In this document: positions 62,782-64,000 of the stretch, piece after piece
Position numbering within the stretch: the stretch's first letter is position 1
Layout of the letters: every line of letters starts with the position of its first letter
Assembly (NCBI RefSeq): GCF_018687635.1
Contig: NZ_CP061300.1
Location: 1,695,424-1,759,423 of the forward strand
Reading direction: 5' to 3'
Source of the DNA: Polynucleobacter sp. MWH-Braz-FAM2G
GTDB taxonomy: Bacteria; Pseudomonadota; Gammaproteobacteria; Burkholderiales; Burkholderiaceae
Length of the DNA stretch: 64,000 nucleotides
The notes under the pieces: model-generated
Databases searched by the model: none
What the model was told of the DNA's origin: nothing
Seen by the model: only the letters and a program-made list of their open reading frames with translations
Position numbers and translations under genes: made by a program

Positions 62782-63201
62782 ATGTGCGCGGACTGCAGAA
62801 ATTAAAGATAGCTGTTGTTCTTGCCTTAAAAACTGACCGAGCTCAACTCGTAAATTCGATTGACTGATGTGAAATGTTTTAGAACCCTCAGTAGGAGCTT
62901 CTATTTTTGCCCACTGAGTATTGAATTCATATATAGATTCTTTATATCCAATGAACTTCTTGACGATTAAATGTTTACCAACAATTTCAATCGTTTCACT
63001 ATCCAACGCATGTCGACAATAAATTAAAAATCCTAAGGTTACTGCGCTGATTTCAATGACAGTAAATATCAGAATCACCCAAACTCCGGCAAGCAAAAAT
63101 CCAATAGCAACAATCACAGAGAGAGTGACCAAGGCAATATAAAACTGAAGCAATTGCTTAGGCGTAAGTGCACAGTTTCTTTGCATTTGCCAGCGCATCA
63201 T
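62773..63201 (-). CDS. DUF2244 family membrane protein
   Basis: A 142-residue protein with two helices. Family motifs: WQMQRNCALTPKQLLQFY at the N-terminus, then GFLIYCRHALDSETIEI and RVELGQFLRQEQQLSL. DUF2244 genes are often near aa3 oxidase genes, but none is here. The ATG at 63201 has GGAAGAG six bases upstream; a longer open frame to 63300 runs through another gene and was rejected. It is 34 bases after a 49-codon gene on the same strand. Confidence 0.85.
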   Translation of the reverse strand: MMRWQMQRNCALTPKQLLQFYIALVTLSVIVAIGFLLAGVWVILIFTVIEISAVTLGFLIYCRHALDSETIEIVGKHLIVKKFIGYKESIYEFNTQWAKIEAPTEGSKTFHISQSNLRVELGQFLRQEQQLSLISAVRAHLG

Positions 63202-63235
63202 ACTCACTCTTCCACAAACCAAGAATCTGTATAAG

Positions 63236-63385
63236 TTATGGAGCTTTGCTGCGTGCTTGGGTTTTAGCCAACTGATCAGCGCTTCTCTGCTGAAAATCAA
63301 CCATATTGTGATAACCCATTTGGTAGCACGGACAATGTTTACCTAGAATCCAGCGGGCAAGCCTAATACGCAGTTTTTGTACCAT
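63236..63385 (-). CDS. Small CPC-motif protein, 49 residues
   Basis: An open frame read directly from the sequence. The ATG at 63385 is preceded by AGGAGAAGTAA, an excellent ribosome site. It encodes a basic, soluble peptide with RLARWILGKHCPCYQMGYH, holding a Cys-Pro-Cys next to His, then a polar helical tail of Gln/Ala/Lys. No family recognised. It lies 34 bases upstream of DUF2244 and is probably co-transcribed. The CPC-X-H cluster suggests metal or thiol binding; this is inference only. Confidence 0.6.
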   Translation of the reverse strand: MVQKLRIRLARWILGKHCPCYQMGYHNMVDFQQRSADQLAKTQARSKAP

Positions 63386-63514
63386 TTACTTCTCCTAATA
63401 ATGATCTAAATGTAATCGCAAATGGGTTTTAATGCTGACCCAAATAAAACGCCAGGGGATGCACTTCAAAAGTCTGCCTCAGCAGAAATGATGCAAATCC
63501 ATTAAATTCAAAAC

Positions 63515-64000
63515 ATGACTAATTCCAATGTATTAGCCCAAAAAATTCCTCTTTTTCCTTTGGAAACCGTACTGTTTCCGGGCGGCGTTATCGCGCTCAA
63601 AATATTTGAAGCACGCTATCTAGACATGATCAAGCAATGTCTTCGTGAAAATACTGAATTTGGTGTGGTCAGCATCATTAAAAATGGGGATTCTGGGGAC
63701 CTCTATCCCCCTGCTACTTTCTCCAAAATTGGCACCTTAGCTCAAATTGAAGATTTTGATCCTGTACAACCTGCTCTGTATATGACTAAATCTCTGGGCA
63801 CCCAACGCTTCAAGTTACTAGGAAGTAGTCAGCAATCCAATGGACTTTGGGTTGGCGAAATTGAGCTTTTAGAAAATGATCCTGTTACCCCCATCCCTAA
63901 AGAACATGAGAGCGTAGCAAAATTATTAGATGAAATCATCTCAGTGATACAAAGCGAAGATCTTTTAGGTGATGCCCCTTTTAAGAAGCCCTTTAATATT
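63515..64000 (+). CDS. Lon substrate-binding (LON_N) domain protein, 5' part
   Basis: An open frame of 162 codons cut by the window end. It begins MTNSNVLAQKIPLFPLETVLFPGG and continues with KIFEARYLDMIKQCLRENTEFGVV, the LON N-terminal domain typical of stand-alone peptidase-S16-like proteins of about 200-220 residues. It lacks ATPase and protease domains in the visible part. Such proteins have no confirmed function. The start has no strong ribosome site. Confidence 0.88.
   Translation, partial: MTNSNVLAQKIPLFPLETVLFPGGVIALKIFEARYLDMIKQCLRENTEFGVVSIIKNGDSGDLYPPATFSKIGTLAQIEDFDPVQPALYMTKSLGTQRFKLLGSSQQSNGLWVGEIELLENDPVTPIPKEHESVAKLLDEIISVIQSEDLLGDAPFKKPFNI

Noticed and set aside
1..64000. tRNA, rRNA, IS elements, CRISPR arrays, prophage
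   Set aside because: No tRNA-like cloverleaf in the gaps, no spaced repeats, no transposase or phage proteins recognised.

Overview
The window looks like chromosome of a free-living, small-genome betaproteobacterium of the Burkholderiales, most probably Polynucleobacter or a close relative. This rests on recognised protein families (cbb3 oxidase with an O2-sensing FNR, System I Ccm, several orphan Bug/TctC binding proteins, phasins, an OsmC-YcaO fusion), a low-to-moderate GC impression (not counted) and very tight gene packing with many 4-nt ATGA overlaps. No rRNA, tRNA, IS, prophage or CRISPR was seen. Both edges cut genes: the 3' end of an M23 peptidase at 1-294 and the 5' part of a Lon-substrate-domain protein at 63515-64000.

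Layout. 0.3-3.7 kb: universal stress protein, DUF2177 protein, SulP anion transporter, TauE/SafE-like protein. 3.7-13.7 kb: microaerobic respiration block with fnr, ccoNOQP-ccoG-ccoH-orf on the minus strand, and upstream of it an MFS gene overlapping ccoI, then ccoS. A perfect FNR box lies at 9785-9798, at about -41.5 from a predicted ccoN start site. Two short genes, ccoQ (7412-7579) and ccoS (9870-10049), were found by reading the sequence. 13.8-19.7 kb: carboxylate-uptake and metabolism genes (two Bug proteins, a TAXI protein, a 2-oxoglutarate/Fe oxygenase, a split AtuA protein). 19.7-27.3 kb: SDR gene, then a complete ccmABCDEFGHI operon that makes the c-type cytochromes needed by ccoO and ccoP. 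27.5-30.2 kb: MarR, flavodoxin, cytochrome b561 and two YceI genes. 30.4-37.3 kb: single genes and short operons (MBL hydrolase, Qor, SodC, DUF3833/chalcone isomerase/DCC, DUF2237/histone-deacetylase-like, phasin). 37.4-46.9 kb: exported-protein block with a SYLF lipoprotein, an Ntn amide hydrolase, two exported amidohydrolases and three predicted outer-membrane barrels. 47.2-49.5 kb: ahpC-ahpF. 49.5-52.6 kb: DUF1622, nitroreductase and a third exported amidohydrolase with its own perfect FNR box. 52.7-64 kb: second phasin, OsmC-YcaO with an exported alpha/beta hydrolase, D-lactate/glycolate-type oxidase, Tat-exported FAD oxidoreductase, an Rrf2/exonuclease-GIY-YIG/acetolactate decarboxylase run, small membrane proteins, and a 49-aa CPC protein before a DUF2244 gene.

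How the parts fit: FNR, cbb3 and Ccm form one coherent low-oxygen respiratory programme; AhpCF, SodC, the MarR/YceI module and Usp are stress functions. The exported hydrolases with barrels, and the TAXI/Bug/oxygenase/AtuA operon, look like nutrient-scavenging systems whose substrates cannot be read from sequence. These two are the best candidates for undescribed biology here.
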